Assembly: GCF_013376005.1 (NCBI RefSeq)
Contig: NZ_JABMJK010000008.1
Coordinates: forward strand, 1 to 64,000
DNA: 64,000 nt
Reading direction: 5' to 3'
Source of the DNA: Duganella sp. SG902
GTDB lineage: Bacteria; Pseudomonadota; Gammaproteobacteria; Burkholderiales; Burkholderiaceae_D
Positions 1 through 7,738 of this stretch are shown in pieces; the first letter of the stretch is position 1, and each line of letters starts with the position of its first letter. A program made the translations under genes and the position numbers. The notes beneath the pieces were generated by a model that did not search any database, was not told the origin of the DNA, and was given only the letters and a program-made list of their open reading frames with translations.

Positions 1-129
1 TGGTCCTTGCCCGAAAGCGGGCAATGCAGTTAGAGACCGAATATACGTGAGCAGTCGTACCTGAAAGTCAAAGACGGAATGTTTGCAAACGAGGAGGAGT
101 CCATATACGGTCATCAGGCTCTAACTCAT

Positions 130-146
130 CTGACAATTCCTGTCAG
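130..146. promoter_or_regulatory. Short perfect inverted repeat upstream of the heme receptor
   Basis: CTGACA and TGTCAG are separated by 5 bases (attcc), giving a perfect 6-5-6 dyad. It lies 34 bases upstream of the Fur-box-like site, in the only non-coding stretch before the TonB receptor. It could be an operator for a second regulator or chance; nothing else supports it. Confidence 0.3.
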
Positions 147-179
147 AACAAGCTGAGCCGGTACATCTCATTTTCTCTT

Positions 180-198
180 GTAAATGAGAATCATTATT
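180..198. promoter_or_regulatory. Fur box
   Basis: This 19-base site matches the classical Fur consensus (GATAATGATAATCATTATC) at 15 of 19 positions, including the uninterrupted core AATCATTAT. It sits about 75 bases before the chosen start of the receptor gene, where iron-loaded Fur would block the promoter. The two genes downstream are heme uptake genes, the expected kind of Fur target. The rest of the first 212 bases holds no gene that I can support. Confidence 0.75.
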
Positions 199-272
199 GT
201 TAAGATGCGTTTTTGCCAGCGATCGCCCCTTGTCCGAGAGCCAGCTGTTTAACCACTCTCTCTTGGATAACT

Positions 273-2579
273 ATGGTCGCTACCCCTACGGGCGCCCGGC
301 ACACGGCCGCGCCTTTGTCCCTTCACGTCCAATCCGCCCTGCTGGTGATGCTGGGCGCGGTTGCCTTGCCTGCGTTTGCACAGGAAGCCAAAGTCGCCGG
401 CGAATTGTCGGAAATCCTGGTCCAGGCCAGGCGCGATGATGCCGCCAGCACCACCCGCAATGGCAGCACCACCGTTATCAACTCGCGCCAGCTTGAGCAA
501 AACAACGCGATCGACCTCAGCAACATCTCACGCTACTCGCCGCTGATCAGCGTGCCGGCGGCGGCCAGCGGTGGCGGCAGCGTGTGGGACAGCCCGGGTA
601 ATACCGGCGTCAACATCCGCGGCGTGGAAGGCAACCGCGTCAGCCTCGAACTGGATGGCATCTCGCTGCCGGACGCCGCGCCGAAGCCGGACGGCACCTC
701 GATGAACTCGTTCGGCATCGGCCGCGACTACTTCGATCCGGAGACTTTCCGCGAAGTGCGCATCGGTTCCGGCTCCAGCCCGGCCGGCGGCGGCACGCCG
801 GGCCTGGGCGGTTCGGTCTCGTTCGTCACCAAGGCGCCCGAAGACTACCTCGACGGCTCGCGCAAAGTCTACGCCGATTACAAGTTCGGCTACACGTCGG
901 ACCACGCGGCGCGCCTGCACGCCATCACCGCCGCCACCCAGATCAATCCGAGCCTGCAGGCGCTGATCGTGGCCGTGCATCGCGACGGCGAGCAGGCCGA
1001 CAGCAAGAGCAGCGCGCCGCTGAATCCGGATGACTGGAATTCGGACGCCGTGCTGGCCAAGCTGCACTGGACCATCGCGCAAGGCCAGAAGCTGAACTTC
1101 ACCTTCGACCGTTTCAAGGCCGAGCACAACCGCGACTACGACAACAAAACCAGCGCCCTGTATCCGACCGGCGTCTCGCAAGGCTCCAACACCAGGCGCA
1201 CCCGCTTCAGCATCGACCACCAATGGGCGGCGGGCATGGCCCTGTTCGACACCCTGGACACCAAGCTATACACGCAGAAAGCCGAAGTGGTCGACCTGAC
1301 CCACGCCGACTACGTCAGCGGCGGCCAGAAGTACGTGCGCGACATCAACACCGGTTACTACAACGACAGCAAGGGCATAGCGCTGGACGCCACCAAACAA
1401 ATCGGCGTTGGCAACCTGCTGAGTTATGGCGTGCTGTACGAACAGCAGGAAAGCCGCCGTCCGTGGAACGAGGACCGCCTGGTGGTGGCCACCGGCGCGC
1501 ACCAGTACACCAGCAAATACCGCATGGCCGACATGGACACCGACAAGTACGCGGCCTACCTGCGCGGCGAATTCGACTTTGCGCTGGGCGGCCATCAAGC
1601 GACGTTGACGCCCGGCCTGCGCGGCGAACAGCGCAAGCTGAAGCCGCAAAACCTGGCCAGGTACGGTGTGGCGATACCCAACGCCGCCAAGGAAATCAAG
1701 GAGGAAACCGATTCCTTCCTAACGCCTTCGCTGAACCTGTCAGTGGAACTGCTCCCCAACTTCAACGCCTACGCGCAGTACTCGCGCGGCACGCGTTTGC
1801 CATCGGCGGCCGAGCGTACCGGCACTTATGACTCGTTCAGCTACACCGCCGCCGGCAATGGCTATGCCGTGCTGGGCAATCCGGATCTGAAGAAAGAAAC
1901 CAGCAACGCCTTCGAACTGGGCTTGAAAGGGACGCCGACGCCGGGCGTGGAATTCAGCGCCTCCGTGTTCAACACCCGCTACGACGATTTCATTGAATAC
2001 GTGACGCAGCCGGCCGATCCGGTCAACTACCCGACCATCACGCAAGGCCTGTACCGTCCGGAAAACATCGGCAAGGCCAAAATCTACGGCGCCGAATTCA
2101 ACACCCGTTTGCTGCTGGGGCAGTGGCTGCAGGGCATGAAGGGCTACAGCGTCAACCTGGCGGCGGGCGCCTCCAAAGGCACGGCGGAAAACGTCCTGAC
2201 CGGCAAGAAGGCCGACCTGGCGTCGGTGCAGCCGTATAAAGCCAGTGCAAGCTTCGCCTATGACAGCGCGATCGCCGGCGCCGCCTTCACCGCCAGCACC
2301 GCACGCGGCAAGCGCGCCGCCAGCGACGTGCTGACCGGCAGCGCCACGACCTTGTTCAAGGTGCCGGGCTACAGCGTGTTCGACCTGACCGCGTACTGGC
2401 ACATCAACAAGCACGTCGTTCTGAGCGGCGGCGTGTACAACCTGGGCGACAGGAAGTACTGGGACTACGCCTCGTCGCGCACGCTGGTGGCTGGCACCAC
2501 GGCGGCCAACGTTGCCGACATCGAACGCCAGGCGCGTCCGGGCCGCAATTACGCCTTCAACCTCAAAGTGATCTACTAA
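273..2579 (+). CDS. TonB-dependent heme/hemoglobin receptor
   Basis: Outer-membrane beta-barrel receptor that would import heme, or heme from hemoproteins, using TonB energy. The start at 273 is preferred over an in-frame upstream codon at 213 because it begins directly with a signal peptide (residues 1 to about 36, ending PAFA-Q). A TonB-box-like ELSEILVQA follows at about residues 43-51, then a plug domain with the NIRGVEGNRVSLELDGI pattern, then a barrel ending in aromatic Y. Two elements recall the FRAP and NPNL motifs of hemoglobin/heme receptors: RLPSAAE, and GNPDLKKE about 35 residues later. The length (768 aa) fits the family. A Fur box precedes it and a HemS-like gene follows 11 bases after the stop, so the pair is probably one iron-repressed operon. 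The exact ligand is inferred. Confidence 0.85.
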   Translation: MVATPTGARHTAAPLSLHVQSALLVMLGAVALPAFAQEAKVAGELSEILVQARRDDAASTTRNGSTTVINSRQLEQNNAIDLSNISRYSPLISVPAAASGGGSVWDSPGNTGVNIRGVEGNRVSLELDGISLPDAAPKPDGTSMNSFGIGRDYFDPETFREVRIGSGSSPAGGGTPGLGGSVSFVTKAPEDYLDGSRKVYADYKFGYTSDHAARLHAITAATQINPSLQALIVAVHRDGEQADSKSSAPLNPDDWNSDAVLAKLHWTIAQGQKLNFTFDRFKAEHNRDYDNKTSALYPTGVSQGSNTRRTRFSIDHQWAAGMALFDTLDTKLYTQKAEVVDLTHADYVSGGQKYVRDINTGYYNDSKGIALDATKQIGVGNLLSYGVLYEQQESRRPWNEDRLVVATGAHQYTSKYRMADMDTDKYAAYLRGEFDFALGGHQATLTPGLRGEQRKLKPQNLARYGVAIPNAAKEIKEETDSFLTPSLNLSVELLPNFNAYAQYSRGTRLPSAAERTGTYDSFSYTAAGNGYAVLGNPDLKKETSNAFELGLKGTPTPGVEFSASVFNTRYDDFIEYVTQPADPVNYPTITQGLYRPENIGKAKIYGAEFNTRLLLGQWLQGMKGYSVNLAAGASKGTAENVLTGKKADLASVQPYKASASFAYDSAIAGAAFTASTARGKRAASDVLTGSATTLFKVPGYSVFDLTAYWHINKHVVLSGGVYNLGDRKYWDYASSRTLVAGTTAANVADIERQARPGRNYAFNLKVIY

Positions 2580-2590
2580 GGAGCTAGCAT

Positions 2591-3772
2591 ATGAAACCCC
2601 ACCATCGATTTGTGCTGGCGCTGACCGGCGCCATGCTGATCTCGTCGTTGCCGGCGGGCGCAGCCAGTCTGACCGAGCGCTACGAAGCGCTGCGCGCCGA
2701 ACAACCCAAGCTGGCGCTGCGCGACGCCGCCGCCAAGCTGAATGTGTCGGAAGCCGAACTGCTGGCCGCCAACGGCATCGGCAAAACCGTCACCCGTCTG
2801 CAGGAGGGCGACAATGTGCCGCGCGAAATCATGCGCCGCGCGTTGAATCTCGGCAAAGTCATGGCGATGACGCGCAATGAAAACGGCATCCTGGAGCGTA
2901 CCGGCGTGGCGACCAAAATGAAGCCGCAAGAACCGGTCACCGGCCTCGACGCCGACAAGGAAAAAGAACGCGAAGCGCGCATGCGCAACATCGCCGGCGG
3001 CTACCTGGGTGGCGAGATCGACCTGCGCTTCACCTTCAAGAACTGGAAGTACGCGTTCGCGGTGGCACAGCCGGGCAAGGATGGCGCGGTATCGCGCAGC
3101 CTGCAATTTTTCGACGCCAGCGGCAACGCCGTGCACAAGGTGTACGTGAAGAGCGACGCTGGCGTGCCCGTGTTCGACAAGATCGTGGCCGACTTCCGCA
3201 ATCCGGTGCAGAGCGCGGATCTGAAGGTGGCGGCGGCACCGGTCAAGAAAGTCCAGAAACCGGACAGCGCGGTGGACGTGAAGGAATTCCAGCAAGCCTG
3301 GAATGAAATCAACGACGTCCACCAATTCAATCGCCTGCTCAGTGAATTTGGTGTGACGCGCGAACAGGGCCTGCGTCTGGGGCCGGTCGACAAGGTGCAG
3401 CGCATCGCGCCGCAGGCGGTGCGTCAGCTGCTGGAAGAGGCGGCCAAGAAACAGGTTGAAATCATGGCCTTCCTGGGCAACGACTCGACCATCCAGATCT
3501 TCAGCGGCAAGATCAACAAGGTGCAGGAGGCGGGCGGCTACTTCAACGTGCTGGACCCGGAATTCAACCTGCACCTGCGCGACAGCGCGTTTGTGAGCGG
3601 CTACGTGGTCAAGCGCGCCGGCGTGGTGAACGTCGAGTTCTACGACAAGGACGGCAACGAAGTCGTGAGTTTCTTCGGCGTGCGCAGCCGCGACAATCCC
3701 GTCCCGCAAGCATGGATCGACCTGGCCATGGCCCTGCCCAAAGCCGACGCGCCCCGCCAGGCCAGCAACTGA
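2591..3772 (+). CDS. HemS/HmuS/ChuS-family hemin-binding protein with a signal peptide
   Basis: Members of this family are normally cytoplasmic proteins of about 345 aa that bind heme and hand it on or degrade it. This 393-aa copy has the two-repeat HemS fold: the N-terminal repeat includes LGKVMAMTRNENGILERTG, and the C-terminal repeat includes NDVHQFNRLLSEFGVTREQ, where H244 aligns with the likely axial heme ligand. Conserved blocks EIMAFLGN and QIFSG follow. Unlike the usual proteins it starts with a typical Sec signal peptide (MKPHHR, hydrophobic residues 7-20, cleavage near AGA-AS), so it is probably periplasmic. The gene follows the heme receptor after a gap of 11 bases containing GGAGC. 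The family call is firm; the location is inferred from the leader. Confidence 0.85.
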   Translation: MKPHHRFVLALTGAMLISSLPAGAASLTERYEALRAEQPKLALRDAAAKLNVSEAELLAANGIGKTVTRLQEGDNVPREIMRRALNLGKVMAMTRNENGILERTGVATKMKPQEPVTGLDADKEKEREARMRNIAGGYLGGEIDLRFTFKNWKYAFAVAQPGKDGAVSRSLQFFDASGNAVHKVYVKSDAGVPVFDKIVADFRNPVQSADLKVAAAPVKKVQKPDSAVDVKEFQQAWNEINDVHQFNRLLSEFGVTREQGLRLGPVDKVQRIAPQAVRQLLEEAAKKQVEIMAFLGNDSTIQIFSGKINKVQEAGGYFNVLDPEFNLHLRDSAFVSGYVVKRAGVVNVEFYDKDGNEVVSFFGVRSRDNPVPQAWIDLAMALPKADAPRQASN

Positions 3773-3779
3773 ACCGGCG

Positions 3780-4715
3780 TCAGGCCGCGTCAAGCAGGTC
3801 GCGCGGCCAGCCCGGCGCCGGCACGGTGACCGCGTGCCGGCTGCGTTTCCAGACGCCCAGCGCATCGCTCATCGCGCTACAGAAGGCGTGGGCGACCTCG
3901 TGCCGCTTGCGCGCCTTGGTGGTCAGTGGCGGCGGCAAGTGGCAGGGCAGCGCATAGTTGCCGTCGCCACGCGCCACAGCGTCGAATTCGCGCCATAGCG
4001 CATCGTAGTCGGCGTGCACCTTGCCTCGGCGCATGGCGTCACGTACCGTCCGGTTGCCGTTACCGACCAGGATCATGCCAGCGCAACCGTGTTCGCAGCC
4101 CCAGCGCGCCACCAGCCTGACCATCAGATTCTTCGGCCTGAGCCCGTGCAGGTCACGGGTGGCGTGCTGCACCCGTTCCAGCCGGCCGGCCTGCTTCGGC
4201 CCCTGCAAGCCGCCGATACCGATGTGGATCGCCGCTCCCTCTAGCAGGAAGCAGAACGCCACCGAGTACAGCACGCCGGCGCCGTCCAGTAATTGCAGCA
4301 CCAGTTCGCCTTCGCGCTCCATCACGCCGATGGCCGATAACTGCAGCGCATACACCTGGCCCGACTTTCCGCTGACGCTGCCGAGCGGCACCGGGCCGCG
4401 CGCGGCGCGCTGTACCAGGCTGCCCAGACCGTGCAGGCCAAGGTGGCGATAGTGCGTGCGCAGCAGCTCGACGCGCTGTCCGTGCGACAGCGAGGCGCTG
4501 AAGTAGGGGCGGTAGATTTTCTTCATCAGTCCGGGACTGATGCGCAGCAGGTCCCGCATCAGGGGCTGCTCCGCCAGTTGCCGTAACCAGTCACGCGTGG
4601 CCTGGCGATGCACGAGGGCGCGGCCGTGCAGCTTCAACCATTCGCGCAGCCTGTCCAGGCCGCGGTGGGCGCTGATGCCCGCGTCCAGGCTGACCGGCGC
4701 GCATTCAGTAGGCAT
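3780..4715 (-). CDS. DUF535 / VirK-YbjX family protein
   Basis: A 311-aa protein of the VirK/YbjX (DUF535) family, whose members are linked to envelope stress and antimicrobial-peptide resistance in enterobacteria; no reaction is known. Diagnostic segments are LHGLRPKNLMVRL, the following WGCEHGCAGMILVGN, and HADYDALWREF near the C-terminus. The frame is open much further upstream, but that part lies over mipA and reads as low-quality Pro/Arg-rich sequence. The ATG at 4715 gives the family length and lies 11 bases inside the mipA stop region, indicating translational coupling. mipA and this gene form one minus-strand operon facing a two-component system. No signal peptide is seen. Confidence 0.8.
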   Translation of the reverse strand: MPTECAPVSLDAGISAHRGLDRLREWLKLHGRALVHRQATRDWLRQLAEQPLMRDLLRISPGLMKKIYRPYFSASLSHGQRVELLRTHYRHLGLHGLGSLVQRAARGPVPLGSVSGKSGQVYALQLSAIGVMEREGELVLQLLDGAGVLYSVAFCFLLEGAAIHIGIGGLQGPKQAGRLERVQHATRDLHGLRPKNLMVRLVARWGCEHGCAGMILVGNGNRTVRDAMRRGKVHADYDALWREFDAVARGDGNYALPCHLPPPLTTKARKRHEVAHAFCSAMSDALGVWKRSRHAVTVPAPGWPRDLLDAA

Positions 4716-5484
4716 AACTGACGTAAAAACCGGCGGTGGGATTGGTCTTGCGCTTGGTGAGCGGGCTGCGCGAGGCATCGCGCAGCAATTGCGTCGCCCC
4801 CAGCATGGTGGTCGCGCTCCAGCGGGCATCGAAGCTATGCTCCCAGGTGAGCATGGTGCTGGCCTCGTACAGCCCGCCACGGGGACGGTAGGCGCTGAAG
4901 CCGGACGTGGCGGCCTGAGCGGCGGTGACGCCATGGTAGGTCTGCAGGTAGTTGTTGTCTGCAAAACCAGCGGCCAGTGCCAGCGATACATTGTCCGGGC
5001 CGCCGCGAAGCAACTGCGCGCCGATGCCGGCGTGGAGCGTTTTGCCGTTTTCGCGGTGTGACAGCGGCAGGTCGGCGCTGAGCGTCAATTCCAGCATGGG
5101 CAGCGGTTTGAAGCCGAGGCCCAGCACCGCGCTGGGATTGCCCTTGATTTCGCCCATGCCTTTCAGTTCATTGCTGCCGGTGTTGCCGAACAGCGAGTGC
5201 TGATCCTTGTCCTTGCGCCCGCCGCGATAGCCGAGTGCCGCGCTGTAGCTGACCGGACCATCCTGGCCGCCATAACCCACCCCGCGCAGCGTGCTGGCAA
5301 AGAAGCCGCTGGCGTGGGTGTAGTCCAGCACCACCAGCGGCGCGGCCTTGTTGCGGTCGGAGCCGGCGTAGCGCGCCTCGACGGCGACACCGCCGCCGAT
5401 CAGCAATTGGTTGTCCTCGGCCGCCGGGGCGCCGCCACTCAGCAGGCAGGTCGCGGCAAAGATCAGGCAAGAGCGTTTTTGCAT
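4705..5484 (-). CDS. MipA/OmpV family outer-membrane protein
   Basis: Outer-membrane beta-barrel of the MipA/OmpV family (259 aa, the usual size), named after a scaffold protein for murein enzymes. It has a signal peptide (residues 1-22, ending APAA), then the family start LLIGGGVAVEARYAGSD, PLVVLDY, and repeated amphipathic strands with glycine turns. It ends in the pattern GFYVSYAY with a C-terminal aromatic, as outer-membrane barrels do. It is first in an operon with the VirK-like gene, which begins before this one ends. The promoter region is shared with a divergent response regulator at 5640; family members are often controlled by the adjacent two-component system, which is inferred here. 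Confidence 0.88.
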   Translation of the reverse strand: MQKRSCLIFAATCLLSGGAPAAEDNQLLIGGGVAVEARYAGSDRNKAAPLVVLDYTHASGFFASTLRGVGYGGQDGPVSYSAALGYRGGRKDKDQHSLFGNTGSNELKGMGEIKGNPSAVLGLGFKPLPMLELTLSADLPLSHRENGKTLHAGIGAQLLRGGPDNVSLALAAGFADNNYLQTYHGVTAAQAATSGFSAYRPRGGLYEASTMLTWEHSFDARWSATTMLGATQLLRDASRSPLTKRKTNPTAGFYVSYAY

Positions 5485-5604
5485 AGTTAAGTTCCATTCA
5501 GGGTAGAACCGGCGCCACCCCGGGCCGGTTGACTGCGACCAGTATCCGCAGCGGCCATGAAGGCAAGCTGAGCCTTGGATGAAGAACAGATGAAGGCGCG
5601 CTTT

Positions 5605-5619
5605 AGCTGATCTTCAGCT
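5605..5619. promoter_or_regulatory. Palindrome in the mipA / response-regulator intergenic region
   Basis: AGCTGA-tct-TCAGCT is a perfect 6-3-6 dyad in the 155-base region between the divergent mipA and response regulator starts, 20 bases before the regulator's ATG. It is a candidate operator for autoregulation or for control of mipA. Only its position and symmetry support this. Confidence 0.35.
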
Positions 5620-5639
5620 TGGCGTGCTTTAATAACGCC

Positions 5640-6335
5640 ATGAAAATCCTGTTGATAGAAGACGACCTGGACCTTGGCAACGGCGTGCGCATCGCTCTGT
5701 CCGAGCAAGGCATGACCGTGGTGTGGGTGCGCACGCTGGCGGACGCCACCCGCTGCCTGGAACACGATGGCTGCGACCTGGTGCTGCTCGACCTCGGCCT
5801 GCCGGACGGCGACGGCCTGCGGCTGCTGTCCCAGCTGCGCCGCAGCCGCGAGCGAGGCGACTGGGGCGCCGGTGTGCCGGTGCTGATCCTCAGCGCGCGC
5901 GACGCCCTCAGCGATCGCTTGAGCGGCCTCGACGGCGGCGCCGACGATTACCTGGTCAAGCCGTTCGTGCTGGCCGAGCTGCTGTCGCGGGTGCGGGCGC
6001 TGGCCCGTCGCAGCTACGGCTTTGACGGCGAGACCATCGAGGTGCGCGGCCTGTTGCTGCACGCGCCCACGCGCCGCGTCAGCATCCACGGCCGCGCGGT
6101 GGAGCTGACCGCCAGCGAGTACGCGCTGCTGAAAATGCTAATGATGCGCGCCGACCGTGTGCTGACGCGGCGCGCGCTGGAAGAGCAGACCCTGCCCGGC
6201 GGCCAGAGCAACGCCAGCAACACGCTGGACGTGCACGTGGCCAATCTGCGCCGCAAGATCGGCGAGGGCTATATCCGCACCGTGCGCGGGGTCGGTTACG
6301 TGATCGACGTGCAGCCGCCGGGCGGTGCCGCGTGA
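5640..6335 (+). CDS. OmpR/PhoB-type DNA-binding response regulator (QseB/TctD-like)
   Basis: A 231-aa two-domain response regulator. The receiver has the acidic pair D8-D9, the phosphoacceptor D51 (VLLDLGLPDGDG) and the conserved lysine K107 (DDYLVKPF). The C-terminal winged helix shows VELTASEYALLKML and the ending NLRRKIGEGYIRTVRGVGYVI. The ATG at 5640 is chosen because MKILLIEDD is the standard beginning; a TTG 21 bases upstream is open but adds nothing familiar. The stop overlaps the GTG start of the kinase gene (GTGA), so the two are coupled. It is divergent from mipA and the VirK-like gene, its likely targets. Confidence 0.93.
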   Translation: MKILLIEDDLDLGNGVRIALSEQGMTVVWVRTLADATRCLEHDGCDLVLLDLGLPDGDGLRLLSQLRRSRERGDWGAGVPVLILSARDALSDRLSGLDGGADDYLVKPFVLAELLSRVRALARRSYGFDGETIEVRGLLLHAPTRRVSIHGRAVELTASEYALLKMLMMRADRVLTRRALEEQTLPGGQSNASNTLDVHVANLRRKIGEGYIRTVRGVGYVIDVQPPGGAA

Positions 6336-7720
6336 AGCTGCTGCAACGCGGCTGGCGCATGGTCCGCGAGCCGACGCTGGTGCGCCGCCTGATGGTGGCG
6401 CAGGTGGTGCTGGTGCTGGCGTTGTGGGGCACGGTGTTCGCGCTGGTCCTGAACGACGGCGGCGATACGCCCGGCTACCTGAGCTCCGCGAGCACCGGCC
6501 AGGCGGTGCTGCTGGTGGCCGACAACCTGGCCAGCCAGCCGGCGCAGCAGCAGCGCACGCTGCGCGCGGTGGACGCGGCGCTGCGCGAGGACTTCGTCGA
6601 AAGCGACCTGCTCGACATCAGTCCGCTGATGATGGTCTGGCAGGGCGGCAAGCTGATCTACCAGACCGAGGGCATGCCGTCCGGCGTGCAAGGCGCGCCC
6701 GAACACGGCGTGGAAACGATGTACCTCGGCGGCGTGCGCTATCGGGCCCGCACCTTCCGCTCACCCGACACCGGCACCACGGTGATGTTCGCCGGACCGG
6801 CCGAGCCCATGGAACTGTTCTTGGCGGTCAATTCACGCGGTTATTTTCTGCTGCCATTGCTGATCAGCCTGCCGCTACTGCCGTTGCCGGCCTGGTTGTC
6901 GATCCGCCTGGCGATGCGGCCCTGGCGGCAGGTGGCGCAGGAGGTGGCGGCGCGCGGTCCGGCCGACCTGACGCCGCTGACTTCGCGGCCGCCGCACCGT
7001 GAACTGGTGGCGCTGGTCGACAGCATCAACGCCTTGTTGTTGCGGGTCAGCAGCAGCGCGCAGCGCGAGCGCAGCTTTATTGCCGACGCCGCGCACGAGC
7101 TGCGCACGCCGCTGGCGGCGATGCGGGTGCACGCCGAGGCCCTGCAGCGGCAGACCGACCATCCAGTGCAGCGCGAACTGCTGAATGGCATCCTCAGCAG
7201 CGGCAACCGCGCCGGCCGGCTGGTGGGGCAGTTGCTGCAGCTGATGCGCAGCGACGCGCCGGACAGCGCGCCGCATGTCCGGCTGGCGCTGGACGTGCTG
7301 TTGCAGGACCGGCTGGCGATCTTGTCGATGCTGGCCTCGCGCAGTGGCGTGGAGCTGGAACTGGTGGCGGCCGAGCCGGTGCACATCCTTGGCCATAGCG
7401 AAAGCCTGGTGTCGCTGATCGACAACCTGGTGGAGAACGCCATCAAGTACAGTCCGCCCGGCGGCATGGTACAGGTGAGCATCGCCGTCGCTGGCGATGA
7501 GCTGCTGTTGTCGGTGCGCGACCAGGGACCGGGGATTGCGCCGGAGTTGCGCAAGCGGGTGTTCGACCGGTTCTTCCGCGATCCGCGTCAGACGCAAAGT
7601 GGAAGCGGCCTGGGCCTGGCGATCGCGGCATCCGTGGCGGCCAGTCACCATGGCCGCATCGACCTTGGCGACGCGCCGGGGGGAGGCCTGTTGGCAACGG
7701 TCAGGCTGCCGCGCGCTTAG
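6332..7720 (+). CDS. Two-component sensor histidine kinase
   Basis: Inner-membrane histidine kinase (462 aa) partnering the response regulator just upstream. Transmembrane helix 1 is at about residues 19-40. A periplasmic sensor region runs from about 42 to 168, and helix 2 lies at about 171-193, followed by a short HAMP-like linker. The dimerisation domain carries the phospho-accepting H255 in ADAAHELRTPLA. The ATPase domain has the N box (DNLVENAIKYSP), G1 box (VRDQGPGIAPE), F box (VFDRFFRD) and G2 box (GSGLGLAIA). All catalytic boxes look intact. It starts with GTG, overlapping the regulator stop by 4 bases. The signal is unknown; proximity to mipA suggests an envelope cue. Confidence 0.92.
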   Translation: MKLLQRGWRMVREPTLVRRLMVAQVVLVLALWGTVFALVLNDGGDTPGYLSSASTGQAVLLVADNLASQPAQQQRTLRAVDAALREDFVESDLLDISPLMMVWQGGKLIYQTEGMPSGVQGAPEHGVETMYLGGVRYRARTFRSPDTGTTVMFAGPAEPMELFLAVNSRGYFLLPLLISLPLLPLPAWLSIRLAMRPWRQVAQEVAARGPADLTPLTSRPPHRELVALVDSINALLLRVSSSAQRERSFIADAAHELRTPLAAMRVHAEALQRQTDHPVQRELLNGILSSGNRAGRLVGQLLQLMRSDAPDSAPHVRLALDVLLQDRLAILSMLASRSGVELELVAAEPVHILGHSESLVSLIDNLVENAIKYSPPGGMVQVSIAVAGDELLLSVRDQGPGIAPELRKRVFDRFFRDPRQTQSGSGLGLAIAASVAASHHGRIDLGDAPGGGLLATVRLPRA

Positions 7721-7732
7721 CGGCAGCCTGAC
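7700..7732. terminator. Hairpin between convergent genes, with a stop codon in its loop
   Basis: GTCAGGCTGCCG (7700-7711) pairs perfectly with CGGCAGCCTGAC (7721-7732), a 12-bp stem with a 9-base loop. The loop contains the kinase stop codon TAG. It sits at the 3' end of the kinase gene, just before the convergent glpQ-like stop at 7739. The T-run after it is weak, so it may act as a 3'-end stabiliser or a poor terminator. Confidence 0.5.
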
Positions 7733-7738
7733 CTGCTC

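Noticed and set aside
7..24. Hairpin TTGCCCG-aaag-CGGGCAA at the window start
   Set aside because: There is no T-run after it and no gene in view before it, so it cannot be called a terminator.
2576..3865. A 429-codon open frame opposite the HemS-like gene
   Set aside because: No motif and shadow composition; the plus-strand protein matches a known family throughout.
4716..4991. N-terminal extension of the VirK-like frame
   Set aside because: It lies wholly over mipA and reads as Pro/Arg/Cys-rich sequence unlike the family.
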